Below, one piece after another: positions 35,312-47,099 of a stretch of DNA of 64,000 nucleotides. The translations under genes were made by a program, and so were the position numbers. Origin of the DNA: Calvatia gigantea (lineage: Eukaryota; Basidiomycota; Agaricomycetes; Agaricales; Lycoperdaceae); NCBI GenBank assembly GCA_025093985.1, contig JACAAK010000014.1, positions 1,674,001-1,738,000 of the forward strand, read 5' to 3'. The number at the start of each line of letters is the position of its first letter. Position 1 is the stretch's first letter. A model generated the notes under the pieces. It saw nothing but the letters and a program-made list of their open reading frames with translations. It had not been told where the DNA came from and ran no database searches.

Positions 35312-35957
35312 TGTGTATGTCCCCAAACTTCAAAAGCACGGCGGGGATTTATAGGAAAACTAGAGCGCTGATTTAGACGAAATGGTTCTCGTAACGGCAT
35401 CTCATCACGTGACAGACCCCTTCTCTGTCTTGTGCTGTCACAAATCTAAACAGGCACGACCTTCGAGATAACTTTAGAGACGAAAAGTTGTCCACTTTCT
35501 GTATGTCTGCTTCCTGACAAATTCCGTGCAATTTCAGGAGTAGTATAACAACACTGAAACATTCGATGCTTCAAAGGAAAGAGGAAGAGGACGCCGCACT
35601 GCCAATCCCATCAGACTGAAGGGATTCTAAGGAAGGCGCTACCACAACCCGAGGTAAGCTTACTCCAATGGAAGGGAAATATCGACTGATACCACGATTA
35701 CCCATCCCCAGCTTGGGAATTCAATCGCTCACCGCACGACGCACGAGCTTGGGTCTATGTCCGGGAAGACCGGCCGGTTGATGCTCTGGTCCCACCATCC
35801 CGCAACCTCAGGTCCTGCGACAGGAATCTCAGGCAACTTTAATGATGGGAGCCCGAGTGTAATTGTTCATCTGCGAAGGTCACTCTCCCGCCAAGCCCCT
35901 TGAAAGAACGTTCCCCGGCATTCCCAGAGGTGACAGTGTTGAACGTTGGCGTACCCA
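35312..35957. other. OTC upstream region (duplicated)
   Basis: This 5' flank is shared almost base for base with 40148-40791. It probably holds the OTC promoter; no regulatory motif is called. No gene recognised. Confidence 0.4.
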
Positions 35958-35987
35958 CTGCATTATACCTTTACTTATATGACCTAT

Positions 35988-36067
35988 AGTGTATTATCTC
36001 ACTCTAGGTATTTCTTAATATATTTATAGTCTCGTTCTACGATTCTGAGTGTATTATCTCACTCTAG
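35988..36067. repeat. 20-bp direct repeat at the duplication junction
   Basis: AGTGTATTATCTCACTCTAG occurs at 35988-36007 and 36048-36067, exactly 60 bases apart, inside the short AT-rich sequence that separates the two 4.8-kb units. It is absent from the outer ends of the duplication. It may mark the join or a small inserted sequence. Confidence 0.7.
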
Positions 36068-36894
36068 ATCCCTGCCGCTCGTTACAACACATACATCCTT
36101 CTCGCACGCCGGAACTTTACCATCCATAAAACCCTACCACGAAGGCACTTCGTGACAAGGCTGGTCCCCCTTCTCATGACTACATTTTGGATGGTGGCAA
36201 TGACAGTCGTCAATGACCCTGATGCCCTGCGGCTCCAAAAACAAAGCGGCCCTTGATCCTCCATTTCATATCACACATCAACATTCTAATCATGGGCCTG
36301 GGGGAGAGAATCGCCGCAGAATTGCTGTTTTCTTGGAAGTAGCTGTTTTGCTGGAAGCTGCTGTTACACTCGAAGTTGCGCCGGACAATGGAATACGTCA
36401 TTTGAACCATACCCCAAATGCCGATGCTGAGCCTCTCTTTCAATGCCGTAAAATTCTGCTGCGATAACGTAGCACGATAGCATACCTCAGGCTTCAATAG
36501 ACGGCTCCTCATCTCACTCAACCCCATTCCACGCTGATAACATGGTTGGGGCGTGCGTTTGTGCGCCACACCAAGCCGTTCCGATGGGTAGCTTACTCTA
36601 TCATCTTCAAGGTGTCCCCAACCCCAAGGTATGCTTCATCGGTTTCATCCCGGTGTTAACGGCCTCTAATTGGAGGCTATTCCAGTCCCAGATGGGCTCC
36701 TTAGTCATTTGTTGGAGTTTTCGGAGGTGCGCACAACGTTGATGAACTATCGTGACTGGGTTCATAAATAGTATTGAATGCAAAGGGTGTAAACGAAACC
36801 AATCCGGTATAAGTACGTCACGACCCGTCGGCAGTGTAAGTTATATATTACTCGTGAGATAGTTGAGTATTCTACTAAACCCTCCCTTTTCACT

Positions 36895-38290
36895 ATGCCC
36901 TCTCCCGATGTACTGATCAAGTCCAGCGAACAGCTTTGGAACTTGGAGGTGTGCATGTTCCGCTTTTCGCTGATTCCCTCACGTCTTAACCCAGCATGGA
37001 CCCGGACAGTACCTTTCCGGTAGGCAATGGGTCGTTCGGTTATCTTGTTACCCGTTTACCCACCCTCGGAAACAGTGGTACTCTTGGTCCTTCTCATTTG
37101 TGAATGGATTCAAATGTTTCCCCAAGAGGCTTGCGACGCTTTCGGCGACTCTGTATGCCCTTGTGCTGACTTTTTTGGAAAAGATTTTGAACATATGGAT
37201 GAAGAGAAATTGGAGTGCAATAAACATCATCTACGTAGTAGATCGCTACGCTCCTTTCCTCCTCAACGTATTCTTGTTGCTGGGTGGGTATTCTCAGCTT
37301 AGGCAGATCAGACTTCTGGTTGACCCCCACGTTTCAGCCAGTCATAAGGTACTGTGATGACACGGCTTCATGGGATGAGGATTTAAATGTTGACAGGATG
37401 GTTTTTGTGTTTCTGGCTTCCATATCGCCACATGTGAGGTTTCATTCCACCAAAAAAATGCAACGATCCTTGACATATTCACCAAGGGATCTCAATCATC
37501 GGGCTGATTGCCGCGGAACGTCAGTCCTGCAATCCTTTCCCATGCTAGGCGCCTTCCTGACCAGTCTCAAGTTGGCTTTATCCTCCGAGCATATGTTCTA
37601 TGGGGTGCCTCGCGACCGGTGGCCATATTTCTATCTTTTTTGACGACTGTGAGTCCCAGATATGGACCTGCAAATTGGACAAAAATAAATCGTCGATCAT
37701 GACCTAGGGTATGATAGCTGCATCCATCGCAATTCCGCTTGTGATGGAATCTGTAAGGATAGGTAACCCTGGTCTCAGTCGCTCACGCATCCAACGGAGC
37801 ACTCAAATATGTTCACAGTTCCTGAAACAGCATTATCTGTGCTATCACAATCGTTATTGTTTTCACATTCATGTCTGCCAGATGATCAGACAGGTGGTGC
37901 TTTTGTAATGTGGGGGTGTATCGTTATGTTGGCTACCGATGCTAGTAAGTCCCATCCGCCATATTTTTTTCCCAAGGTTAATATTCTGGAAACTCTTAGT
38001 TGTTACTTCTATGGTGTTATGGACGAAATTTAGGATTTACTATACCCAAACCAGTCAACTGCTCAACAATGTATGTCGAGATTCCTGTGTATACTTTCTT
38101 CTCCACTGTGGTGTGTATCGGCCCTATTTATTATACTTACTATTCACATAACGAGGAGAATAGTCATTACCGCAGCTGCCATTTTCGCCCACCTTAAAGC
38201 TCCAGGACCAGTGATAGAGATGTCAGGTCGTCGGTCAGTGTTAATATTAAATCATCAGTGACCCCAAGAATGCTAAGAATGGATGTACAG
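36895..38290 (+). pseudogene. DUF6533-type gene, degraded copy (duplication unit 2)
   Basis: This aligns with the gene at 32063 from the same start (MPSPDVLIKSSEQLWNLE) through the RNWSAINIIYVVDRYAPF segment and the GFILRAYVLWGASRPVA segment. Relative to unit 1 it has an extra base near 37025 ('ggcaatggg' against 'ggcatggg') and a missing base near 37565 ('gaccagtctcaag' against 'gacctgtgttcaag'). Both break the frame between conserved blocks. The donor after the MFPQE segment is GC instead of GT. Together these suggest loss of function, although GC donors can be used and the true exon set of the family member is not certain. Confidence 0.55.
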
Positions 38291-38836
38291 CATCGCGGTT
38301 AGCCTATCAAGCATCCTATCGTGCCGAATGATACTGTTGCTCAAAGGGCAAGGCAGCCGCAATTTAAGTTCGGATCAAAATATGCCCCACTCAGCTTCAT
38401 TGCCCACAATCCAATTTCAACGTGGTGCTCAAGCCAGATCCTCTGACAATCAAAGGGTCTAATGCATCGAACAATTTTTCTTCCAACAATCCTTATTGTA
38501 TTTTACCTCGTAAAGTCGCGACGCCAGCATGCAACGACAGCCACCCAAGTTCCAAAACTTTGTTTGGTGCTCTAGATCATTACCAGGATCTATTAGATGT
38601 CTGGTCGTGCTTCTCTGCACCCCTTGACCTAGGTGTTGCCAACAGCGATGATGATTTTCCTTATTCTACATCTTTCAAGGTTAGGTTGAAGTCGTTGGCG
38701 TGTGTTGTACAGTCAAGAGATTCCAACCCCGGGCTCGCTCTTTAACGGAGTAAACACTGAAATGCTCGATGGTTTATTTTGTAGTACTTTACACAGGCAG
38801 ACGCCCAATCGTACGTATTTTGTTGGTGTGTTGGTA

Positions 38837-40147
38837 TCAGTGGGATTTACCGGTGGCACCTTTCGCGCTGATGTCCCATTTTCCGAAGAGAAGACTAGAG
38901 GTATGTAGCGTAAGGGTGCTTTCCCCGAAATACATAAAGGGGAAGTAACATACTCGAAGAGAGCCATGATAGTCCATTTGCGATTATCGGCCTCGGGGTA
39001 TACGAGGGATCGAGGTCCAAAGAAGACCTGAAACATGGTTAGATGGAAGATTAGGGGGGAAGTGAAGCTATGAACTGACCTCATCGTCAACCTCATGGGG
39101 TTTCCTGGGGAGGCAGTGGAGGAACTTCCAGTCGGGGTTCGCACCACCTTCTTTGCAAAGCTTCTCAGTCACCTGATAGCCTTTGAAGGCCTTCAACCGC
39201 TCCTCCTTCTCAGCCTCCTGACCCATCGAAATCCTGCCAAGTAAAACTAAGCACCCTACGACGGGTCATGAGTCGAAGCACCCAACGCACCAGGTATCGG
39301 TAACGACCACATCAGCGTTATGCACGGCTTCCCTAGGATCCGCGGTCCACGTAATACCCTTGTCACATCCTAGTTCCACAACGCGGTCCCAGACTGCTTG
39401 TGGCGCTCGGTATTTTTCGGGACTGGCAACTCGGAGTTTATGTCCGAGACGGGGGAACGTTACCAACATATCATGCAGGACGTTGGCCGCATCGCCAACG
39501 TAGGCAACAGTCAGAGGACGGAGGGAGGGGAGGACATCGGATGACGCCTCCTTGGCTGCACCACCTTTGACGAACAAATGGCTGTGCTCGTGTAGGGTAA
39601 GGAGGTCGGCAAGAATTTGCGTTGGATGCCAGTAGGAAGAAAGTGCATTGAGAACGGGCACGGGGGAGTATTTGGCCAGTTCCTATCGACATGGCAAAAA
39701 GATGTTCGGTTAGTGGGTACTTTCGGAAGGGTGAGATAAAAATAGAACAAAACTGACCTCGATCTCTTCATGTTCACCCACACGAGCAAAAATACCCTGG
39801 CACATTCCGCCAATGACTCGAGCAGTATCTCGCGGAGACTCGTTTACCCCCAATTGGATATCATCACGACCAAGGAAAAGCGCTTGACCTCCCAGGAGCA
39901 CAGAGCTAGTTTCTGCCGCAAGGCGCGTGCGAGTGCTTCGCTTGGAAAAGAGGAGAGCAATAGTTTTGTTGTGCAAAGACTGCGAAGGAGGCTGAAGCTT
40001 AGAACTGTTGTAGTTAGGACCGTGTGGTTCGAGCCATGGCAAGGACTGCCGTTTGAGAGTGTAAGAATGGGCAAGGAGGCGGTGTATCTGGGCCGGGGAG
40101 AGGTCGGCCAGGGTCATAAGATGGGGCACTACACGAGTTGCGGCCAT
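38837..40147 (-). CDS. arg3: Ornithine carbamoyltransferase, copy 2
   Basis: The same five-exon gene as copy 1 shifted by 4836 bases: exons 40147-39758, 39682-39291, 39233-39080, 39027-38954 and 38894-38837. All motifs ([19 protein letters not shown]) and all splice sites are intact. The differences I found in the coding sequence are silent: a Pro codon at 39833 (34997 in copy 1) and a Gly codon at 39890 (35054). The two genes should therefore make the same protein, and their 5' flanks are also nearly the same. This is either a recent duplication or a pair kept alike by gene conversion. If the assembly is right, OTC dose is doubled. Confidence 0.9.
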
Positions 40148-40791
40148 TGTGTATGTCCCCAAACTTCAAAAGCACGGCGGGGATTTATAGGAAAACTAGA
40201 GCGCTGATTTAGACGAAATGGTTCTCGTAACGGCATCTCATCACGTGACAGACCCCTTCTCTGTCTTGTGCTGTCACAAATCTAAACAGGCACGACCTTC
40301 GAGATAACTTTAGAGACGAAAAGTTGTCCACTTTCTGTATGTCTGCTTCCTGACAAATTCCGTGCAATTTCAGGAGTAGTATAACAACACTGAAACATTC
40401 GATGCTTCAAAGGAAAGAGGAAGAGGACGCCGCACTGCCAATCCCATCAGACTGAAGGGATTCTAAGGAAGGCGCCACCACAACCCGAGGTAAGCTTACT
40501 CCAATGGAAGGGAAATATCGACTGATACCACGATTACCCATCCCCAGCTTGGGAATTCAATCGCTCACCGCACGACGCACGAGCTTGGGTCTATGTCCGG
40601 GAAGACCGGCCGGTTGATGCTCTGGTCCCACCATCCCGCAACCTCAGGTCCTGCGACAGGAATCTCAGGCAACTTTAATGATGGGAGCCCGAGTGTAATT
40701 GTTCATCTGCGAAGGTCACTCTCCCGCCAAGCCCCTTGAAAGAACGTTCCCCGGCATTCCCAGAGGTGACAGTGTTGAACGTTGGCGTACC

Positions 40792-42560
40792 CCCACGGAT
40801 GTTTGCCTCCCCATTCGGGCGCCTAAAATCATTGATTTCTTCTGAGCAGCTAATTTCAAAGGTCAAAATTATTGGCGGCCATTAGCCAAGATTTCGACAC
40901 ACCCTTCAGCGTAGGGACCTCGCCTATGCATCACGAATGGTCGAGCTTCCAAGTGTCATGGCCAAACCTCCTCGAAACAACTCCAGGATGGTGATTGAAA
41001 CTCTTTCCCTATCCCCCTTGGAGTAGGAGGCCCAAGGCACCCCCGCTATCAGGTGGCTTTTCACGGAAGCGCGAGCGCGCGAGGCATTGGGTACCCTCAA
41101 GAGGCTTTGTTTTGACGATCTAGTTCTTTTGTAAGCAAGAAAAGCGAAAGGTCCAAAGGAATTCTTCTAGAAGGTAGACTAAAGGACCATAATTGATCGC
41201 GCGCGGGCACTGCTTTGGGGAGTGGCCTGTCTTCCGTGACAACCCCGGACTACTCGACGTCCGGGAGGTTTGCGTGTTTCTGGTGGACCCAGACTGCTCC
41301 ATTGGACCTGTTCCTCGCCTTTAGCCAGACGGTGTAATCACACAGGCGGGAGACTTACCTGGCATGGCCGCGACCATTCTCCATTGACTCTTCGCCCTGG
41401 CTTCTTGCTAGGCCTTGGTGATCCCCTGCGCTCGCGATGGCTTTTCTTGGTTCCCGTGGCAGAATCCTAGAAGTCCTGGAGACTCTGCTTTTGAACGCAT
41501 ATGTGTATACGGGCTCCTTTTGAATAAAAAATCAGTGCCGGCCGCGGACGTAGGCCATTGTTTACTGAGGAGTCGTGGATGTTGCTTGGGCCACCCACCG
41601 ACCAAGAACCCAAGTGAGTAGATTGGCATAGGCCCAAGGCTAGAAAGGACGTGCACTACCAAGACAATATACCCGCCCCAATTTTGTGCTCCTAGGCCTC
41701 GCCTCTGTTGACGAATTTCGCTTTCGGATCTGGGCTTAGGGAGTTGAAAGTTCCGCTAGCTGGGGAAAGCCAGTGAAGAAAAATAACCGGGAGCATCGAG
41801 GCCACTCAGGCCGTCGCAGGGTATATACTGGACATAAAGGCGGTAGTATCGGGGAATTTTGGGTGTGCGTGAAAGCTGTGTCAACAGTTGGAAGGTGGGA
41901 TGTTCGGTGGCTAGCCTAGCAGCTGCCCTGAATCCCACCCCCTCACGGGATCATGCCATTCATTTTCTATACTACTATTCAAGATCATCTACGGTAGAAA
42001 TGGCCGACAAGTGCACATAATCCGTTTGTAATTTCAGTCAAAAATTTGGCGGTTTGCCCGCTGAGCCAGGGAGGTATTGTGTAAGTTATTGTTGAGTGGT
42101 GACTCGAAGATCGGCTACTTACTCTACCCGTTACTCCATTTTTGTCCATACTCGGGGAACAAAAAGCCCATTGATCCTTGTACCCTTGGTCACGCTCAAC
42201 CCATACACACCGATATTTGGGGACATGTCCGTCATATATGCGCGATATGAATCTATCTCCCCACCCAAATTTTTGATATTTCGAACAAAAACGGTAACGC
42301 GACAGCATGCGGTGGTTCGCTTCTGTCAAGGCAGCTGATCTCGAAACCGGTATCTCAAGCCAACGGCCGTCTAGCTTTGTTCTCCCTGATGGCACGTTGC
42401 TCCCTTCTGCTTGCAGCGTGGTACCCAAGTGCAGTGTCAGAGGGTGTGCAACGCCAATTTCCCCCATTTCGGTCTTTGTAAAAAAGGACACACAGGGTTG
42501 TCCAAATAGTCCAGGCACTGTTGGTGCCACAGTTCCAGTGCCAAAACACGCCTGCACATT
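40792..42560. other. 1.8-kb stretch without a recognised gene
   Basis: Open frames such as 41985-42557 (-) and 41408-41662 (-) lack family motifs, a start context or splice support, and overlap frames on the other strand. Nothing convincing seen. Confidence 0.4.
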
Positions 42561-42567
42561 CCCCGGA

Positions 42568-42575
42568 TATATAAG
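42568..42575 (+). promoter_or_regulatory. TATA box of the small gene at 42647
   Basis: TATATAAG lies 79 bases before the ATG at 42647, followed by a T-run and an A-run. This is a good core-promoter match at a plausible distance. Confidence 0.5.
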
Positions 42576-42646
42576 CGCACACAGAGGGGATGGATAACCA
42601 TTGTGTTTTTTTTTTTAAAAAACACCACCTGTCGCCTTTCCACACA

Positions 42647-43231
42647 ATGCTAGGCTGGACTAATTCTCTAAATTTCTGGAGGTCTTCCAGCTCCCCGCCT
42701 CGCCTACCTGATTCACCTGGCTCGCCCTACTTTCCCGATAACCATCACATAATACTCGATCCGGAATATGCGGATCCTCGAACCCAACCTGGGCGATTCG
42801 ATTCCGTCTATCGCGACAGCGAAGGAAATCTACATCCTTTGACGTACAGACCTTTCCCTCTTTTAACACCTCCACCCAAAAAAGAACCACGCGAGCGGAT
42901 AGCCCACTTCGATAAGTTAAAGATACAGAGGGCTCCTGTCGATGTGGAACCTCCCTACGATCCCTGGTTGCGACTGCCAGTCGATGATTCTCCAGAGCAA
43001 GAAATGGATGGATCCCATCCAACGGTGATCGGACGTTGGTGGGCACGACTGGTGGGCAACAACAACGCTAACGGTGGTGGGCTTTTTCCTACCGCTTCGG
43101 ATTTTGGGAGACTAATAAATAAACAAATAGGCGAGGACGCTAGCATCCTCAACCAAGAAAAAGCTCTGTTCCAGTCGTTCATGGAGAAATTCTACGATTA
43201 TTTTCATGGCTCTGGGAGACCTGCACTTTAG
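42647..43231 (+). CDS. Uncharacterised 194-residue protein
   Basis: A single open frame of 194 codons starting MLGWTNSLNFWRSSSSPPRL. I do not recognise it. The first 30 residues are rich in Ser and Pro. The middle has proline-rich, charged sequence (FPLLTPPPKKEPRERI), a tryptophan-containing segment (VIGRWWARLVGNNNA) and a helical C-terminus (LFQSFMEKFYDYFHGSG). No signal peptide or membrane span is obvious. Support for a real gene: a TATA box at the right distance, and an ATG soon after it. It could also be the end of a longer split gene, but no upstream exon was found. It may be lineage-specific. Confidence 0.55.
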   Translation: MLGWTNSLNFWRSSSSPPRLPDSPGSPYFPDNHHIILDPEYADPRTQPGRFDSVYRDSEGNLHPLTYRPFPLLTPPPKKEPRERIAHFDKLKIQRAPVDVEPPYDPWLRLPVDDSPEQEMDGSHPTVIGRWWARLVGNNNANGGGLFPTASDFGRLINKQIGEDASILNQEKALFQSFMEKFYDYFHGSGRPAL

Positions 43232-43711
43232 GGGCTTGAAGTCTGCTTGCCCGTTTAGAAATAATAGTTTTCGCCCTATTTCGTACTCACCCCCGATGTT
43301 TGCTGTTTAACACTGGTTAATTGGACGCGAAGGTACTTGTCGACTCTCGAGGTTGTTATGTCGTATGATGTTATGAAGGGAATGTTTTCGGGGAATGTTT
43401 GAGCCTACGAGGCAACTTAGCTTAACCTCCGACGAACACAGGGGCAGAGGGAATTCTGAAATTAGTTCTTCCGGCAAAGCCTCTGGGCCCCGAAATTTCA
43501 CAAATTTTCTAATCGTAAGGCAGCTGAACCAAGCTGATGTAGTTTTTTAGTCTTTCCAGGGGGAGAAGAATAGTTCACAGGAGAGGCGGTTCGAACAGTT
43601 GGCCGAAAGAAAGGCTCACGTAGATTTAACCAATATTATCAGCCGCACGGAGCTCATCAGATACAACACAAGTGGTACAAACGCACAGGAAAATGGAGGC
43701 ATATTTGTTCA

Positions 43712-46700
43712 TCACCGCCTTCTCTTGCTTCCCCCAAAACCTTTAAATACGGCATCATCATCGGAATCGTCATCTAATTTAGTAGCAGTCCTCCTCGTCC
43801 GTCGGTTCGTCGTTGTGGGTTTAACCTGTTTCTCCAGTGAGCTCATCGGTGCCTTTGTTGCTCCACTTGACCGTAACGTCTGGTCTTCCTCGTCCTCATC
43901 CTCATCGCCTCCTTTGAAGTTCACCTCCGATTGTACTTCATCCAACTCTTGAATGTCTTCATCTGAGTCCAAAAATAAAGCTTGTTTGGAGGGTCTTGAA
44001 GCTGCACGTTTCGGAACCGAACCCGCACGCGATGGTGGGTTTGATCCCGCCCGTGTTAAGGGAGCCTTGGAACCAGCTCGCAGAGTGGGTTTGGCTTTTG
44101 CGGTTTGTGTTGTTGGTACGGCCTTACGCTTGCCCAGCCTTGGCGATTCGTTTTCATCCTCATCGTCACTGATTACGATTGAGGCCTTTGTCGCGGATCG
44201 TGGTGGTAATGGTTGGCTCTCAGTTTTAATCTCCATTTGTGACGAGCTCGCCATTCGCTGGCTTTGCGTTGACTTTTTGCTCCTCCAATGAGCTTAAGGG
44301 GTAGTAAAATTAAGCAAATCGTCTGTGCGTGGAATGGTATCAACGTACTTGGTGCTGCATCATAATCGTTATCCTCGCTAAGAACAAGTTCTATAAGGGT
44401 GCCACGCGCCACTTGAGTTTTCTGTCCACGCACTTAAGTGTCGGTTTCGGGTGCGACTGTTGTGGGCGTACCTTTTTAAACCTCTTAAAGTTTGGCATAT
44501 CTTTCCACTGTTCGGGAACCTCCCTCACTCTCCCATTCTGTCCCGTCCGCCCCTGGTCGTAGCTTCCACCCTGCTCCTTCATGGGGACATCCATCTCCAT
44601 CACCACCATGAAATTACCCCTCAAGCCCGCATCATCACCAAAGTCTGTGAATTTTCTCCACTCCTCTTCCACTTCCTGCCCGTCTTGTATGTCACCCAAC
44701 TTAGATTTCGAGATCCTCAAATTATTAAATTCGCGATCGAAAGCATCTTCTGCCCTTTTGCCTTCTTCGTTGAAGCAACTGCCTTGAGGAAATTGGCATC
44801 CGTATCGGGTTTTCCGACAGGAGCGCCTGGTTTCCGTTCCTTTTCTTTTTTGTTCGCTGTCGGTGATTGAGTGCCTGCTGTTCGTTCGACGGAGTTTACA
44901 TTCTTAAGGGCTTGTCTCTTTCTTGCAGGTTGAGTTTCTGTTCCTCCAGAGTTCGCATCGACTATCTCAATATCTTGATCTTCCTCCTGAACCACGTCCA
45001 ACGTCCTCTTCGTTCCTCTCTGAGCCTCAGCGCCCGGTGTGTACGATTCTTCCTCTTCCTCCCTCAACGCACTCAGGCTGCTGCCAGTCGCAGGTCGTCT
45101 TACAAACCCTTGAGTTTGCGATTGGGTTGGACTTGTGGTATTCAGAACCGCATCCTCATCAAAAGAGCCCACTCCAGTACGCGTAGGGTCACTCGCGTCG
45201 AATAGGGCCTTGAATTTCTTTAGTGGGGGCTCGTCAGTTGCAGCAACTGCGAAGTCTGGCAACTGGGACTGTGCGACACCATTTTGAGTTTCGCGATCTG
45301 CAGGGGTTGCTCCAAGTCGTCGTTTGAGACGTGGCCGACCTGGTGTAAGTGCCTAAAAGCCGAGTTAGCTGGAGGAGACTACAAGTATTCTTAGCGACTG
45401 ACGGCAACGGGAGGAACGACTGAAGCCTCAGAAGGCTCTGCATTTTCATTGGGTTCTGCGGTTCTTCCACGCCGTAACAGGGGTAACTGTGTAGGGACAA
45501 AGATAAGGAAAATCTTGACATAATTTCTAAGCGGACTCACCCGACGTGGTTTAGTGGGAGACTCAATCTTGACTTCTGCTTGTGACATAGGTTCGACTGA
45601 AGGTTGTCGGGACGTCGCACGCCGAAGAAGGCGTTTTCGGGGAGGGGCGGGTTCCTCAGGCGGTAAAGAAGGCTCATCTGGAATAGAGTTTGGCACGTAA
45701 CTCGGTAGCGAAGTTGTAGAAATATTAGCTACGGTGTGTTAGCCGGGTGATACCGTTAAAACTTTCAGAGGCTTACTTTCTTGCGCATTGCTATTCACTG
45801 GGCTGGGCTGACGAGCCGTCAGCAGCGATGGCTCAACATCCAACACAGACTGGACTATAGTCTGCGGATTTGTTATGTGCAACCCGAAACTGCAATGAAA
45901 CGGTAAGACCAGGAGATTATAAAGCGCGTGATCTCAAACCTTTCAACCTCGGTAACCAGTTTCTTCCACTCGCTTTCCCCTATGGCAGCTTTGATATCCT
46001 TTGCGTCCGCAACGACAACCAGCTGCTGGCCCTCCTTTGCCTGACACCGTGACAGAGCCTTGTGTAACTTCGCAACACCCCCAGCGACGTCAAACGTGTC
46101 GAGGAAACCTCCCCCACGCTTGATTAATTCTTTTAAATCACTCTCCACCTCTCTAACTTTCTCGCCAAATACCAAGAAACGGTACACTGCGAACATATTG
46201 AGACGTTCCTCGTTGGGTTCCCATACCTTGAAAACCTTTTGAGACGGACTGAGGGACGGTGAAAAGGTAGGGCGGTATTTGCTGATCGGAGGTAGAACGC
46301 AGGTTTCTTCAAGGGTATCCGCATTTTTGAGTATGTCTGATAGCCATTCAAGTTTAACAAATTGCGCTACAGAGATGAGGGATGCAGCGACTGAGGGGTT
46401 GGCAACATAGGTTGGCAAAATATGATGTGTTACTTGTGGACTTGATGTATAGACAATTGATATGCCTATTTAACATGTTAGGGGGATGTAGGAAACCGGA
46501 AGGACAACTTGCCTAGTTCAGTACATGTTTCTAGGGAAATGCTTGACTTCCCACGTAGATTAGCAGAATAACAGCAGATGGGCTGCCAGTTGACTCTGGC
46601 TTGAGAGTTAGAATGAGTAAGAAGTTGATCGAAGGATGCGCACTTTATGGGAAGACCGGTTACAATAGATACAACATCCCCGTCTTGCAGCTCCTTTGAT

Positions 46701-47093
46701 GAACTGGGGTTCACTATAAGCTGTGAGTCTCCCCTCAATAACCTCATGCCCTTGTCCCTCTTATTGACAAACTCCAATGTCGGCTGTTTACCCGAATCGT
46801 GCTAAAGAAAGCTTCAGTCACTACATTTCGTATGGGTAAGAAACAGAGATTCACCACATCGTCCAGGGAATATTTCCCGACTATGAACTCGCAATGGTTG
46901 GCCGAAACCTTCTTGCTTCCAATGAGAAGGGGTTGACCCTTTCGTCCCAGCGAGTACGACTTTGCAGTCTTCAACAACTTTGATTCTGTGCTCGTTTTAA
47001 GTCACACATAGTAAACTAGGGAAGGGGATATTCACTCTGAAATGAGAGGTCCGCGCCAATCTCGGTATCAAATGGCCCAGTAATTATCCACAT
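43712..47093 (-). CDS. nbs1: Nbs1/nibrin, MRN-complex subunit (FHA-BRCT-BRCT)
   Basis: A split gene of about ten exons beginning MWIITGPFDTEIGAD at 47093. Nbs1 is the phosphopeptide-binding, ATM-recruiting subunit of the Mre11-Rad50-Nbs1 complex that senses and processes DNA double-strand breaks in the nucleus. Seen in order: the FHA domain (YSLGRKGQPLLIGSKKVSAN, about 46900), BRCT1 (WQPICCYS joined by splicing to IVYTSSPQVTHHILPTYVAN, about 46400-46580) and BRCT2 (about 45870-46270). A long disordered acidic/Ser/Thr region follows. The Mre11-binding type motif MPNFKRFKK is encoded near 44470-44500. The last exon ends in an acidic stretch followed by VFKGFGGSKRRR, as in fungal Nbs1 tails. The order and spacing fit the family. 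No lesion was noticed, but not every small exon was traced. Confidence 0.88.
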
Positions 47094-47099
47094 TTCTAC

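Larger units (their letters stand above)
31280..40791. repeat. Tandem duplication of a 4.84-kb DUF6533 + OTC unit
   Basis: Unit 1 is about 31280-35957 and unit 2 about 36190-40791; the offset in the OTC half is exactly 4836 bases. The OTC half (about 33440-35957 against 38276-40791) is nearly identical, including introns and promoter, with only scattered differences. The left half, holding the DUF6533 gene and its upstream region, shows many substitutions and indels. Unit 1 ends abruptly after 'ggcgtaccc' at about 35957, where unit 2 continues into unrelated sequence at 40792. Confidence 0.85.

Noticed and set aside
35008..35371. 145-codon plus-strand frame over OTC exon 1 (also at 39770-40207)
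   Set aside because: Antisense shadow of the conserved OTC exon.
41985..42557. 190-codon minus-strand frame
   Set aside because: It has no recognisable family, overlaps frames on the other strand, and runs into the promoter of the gene at 42647. Support is too weak.
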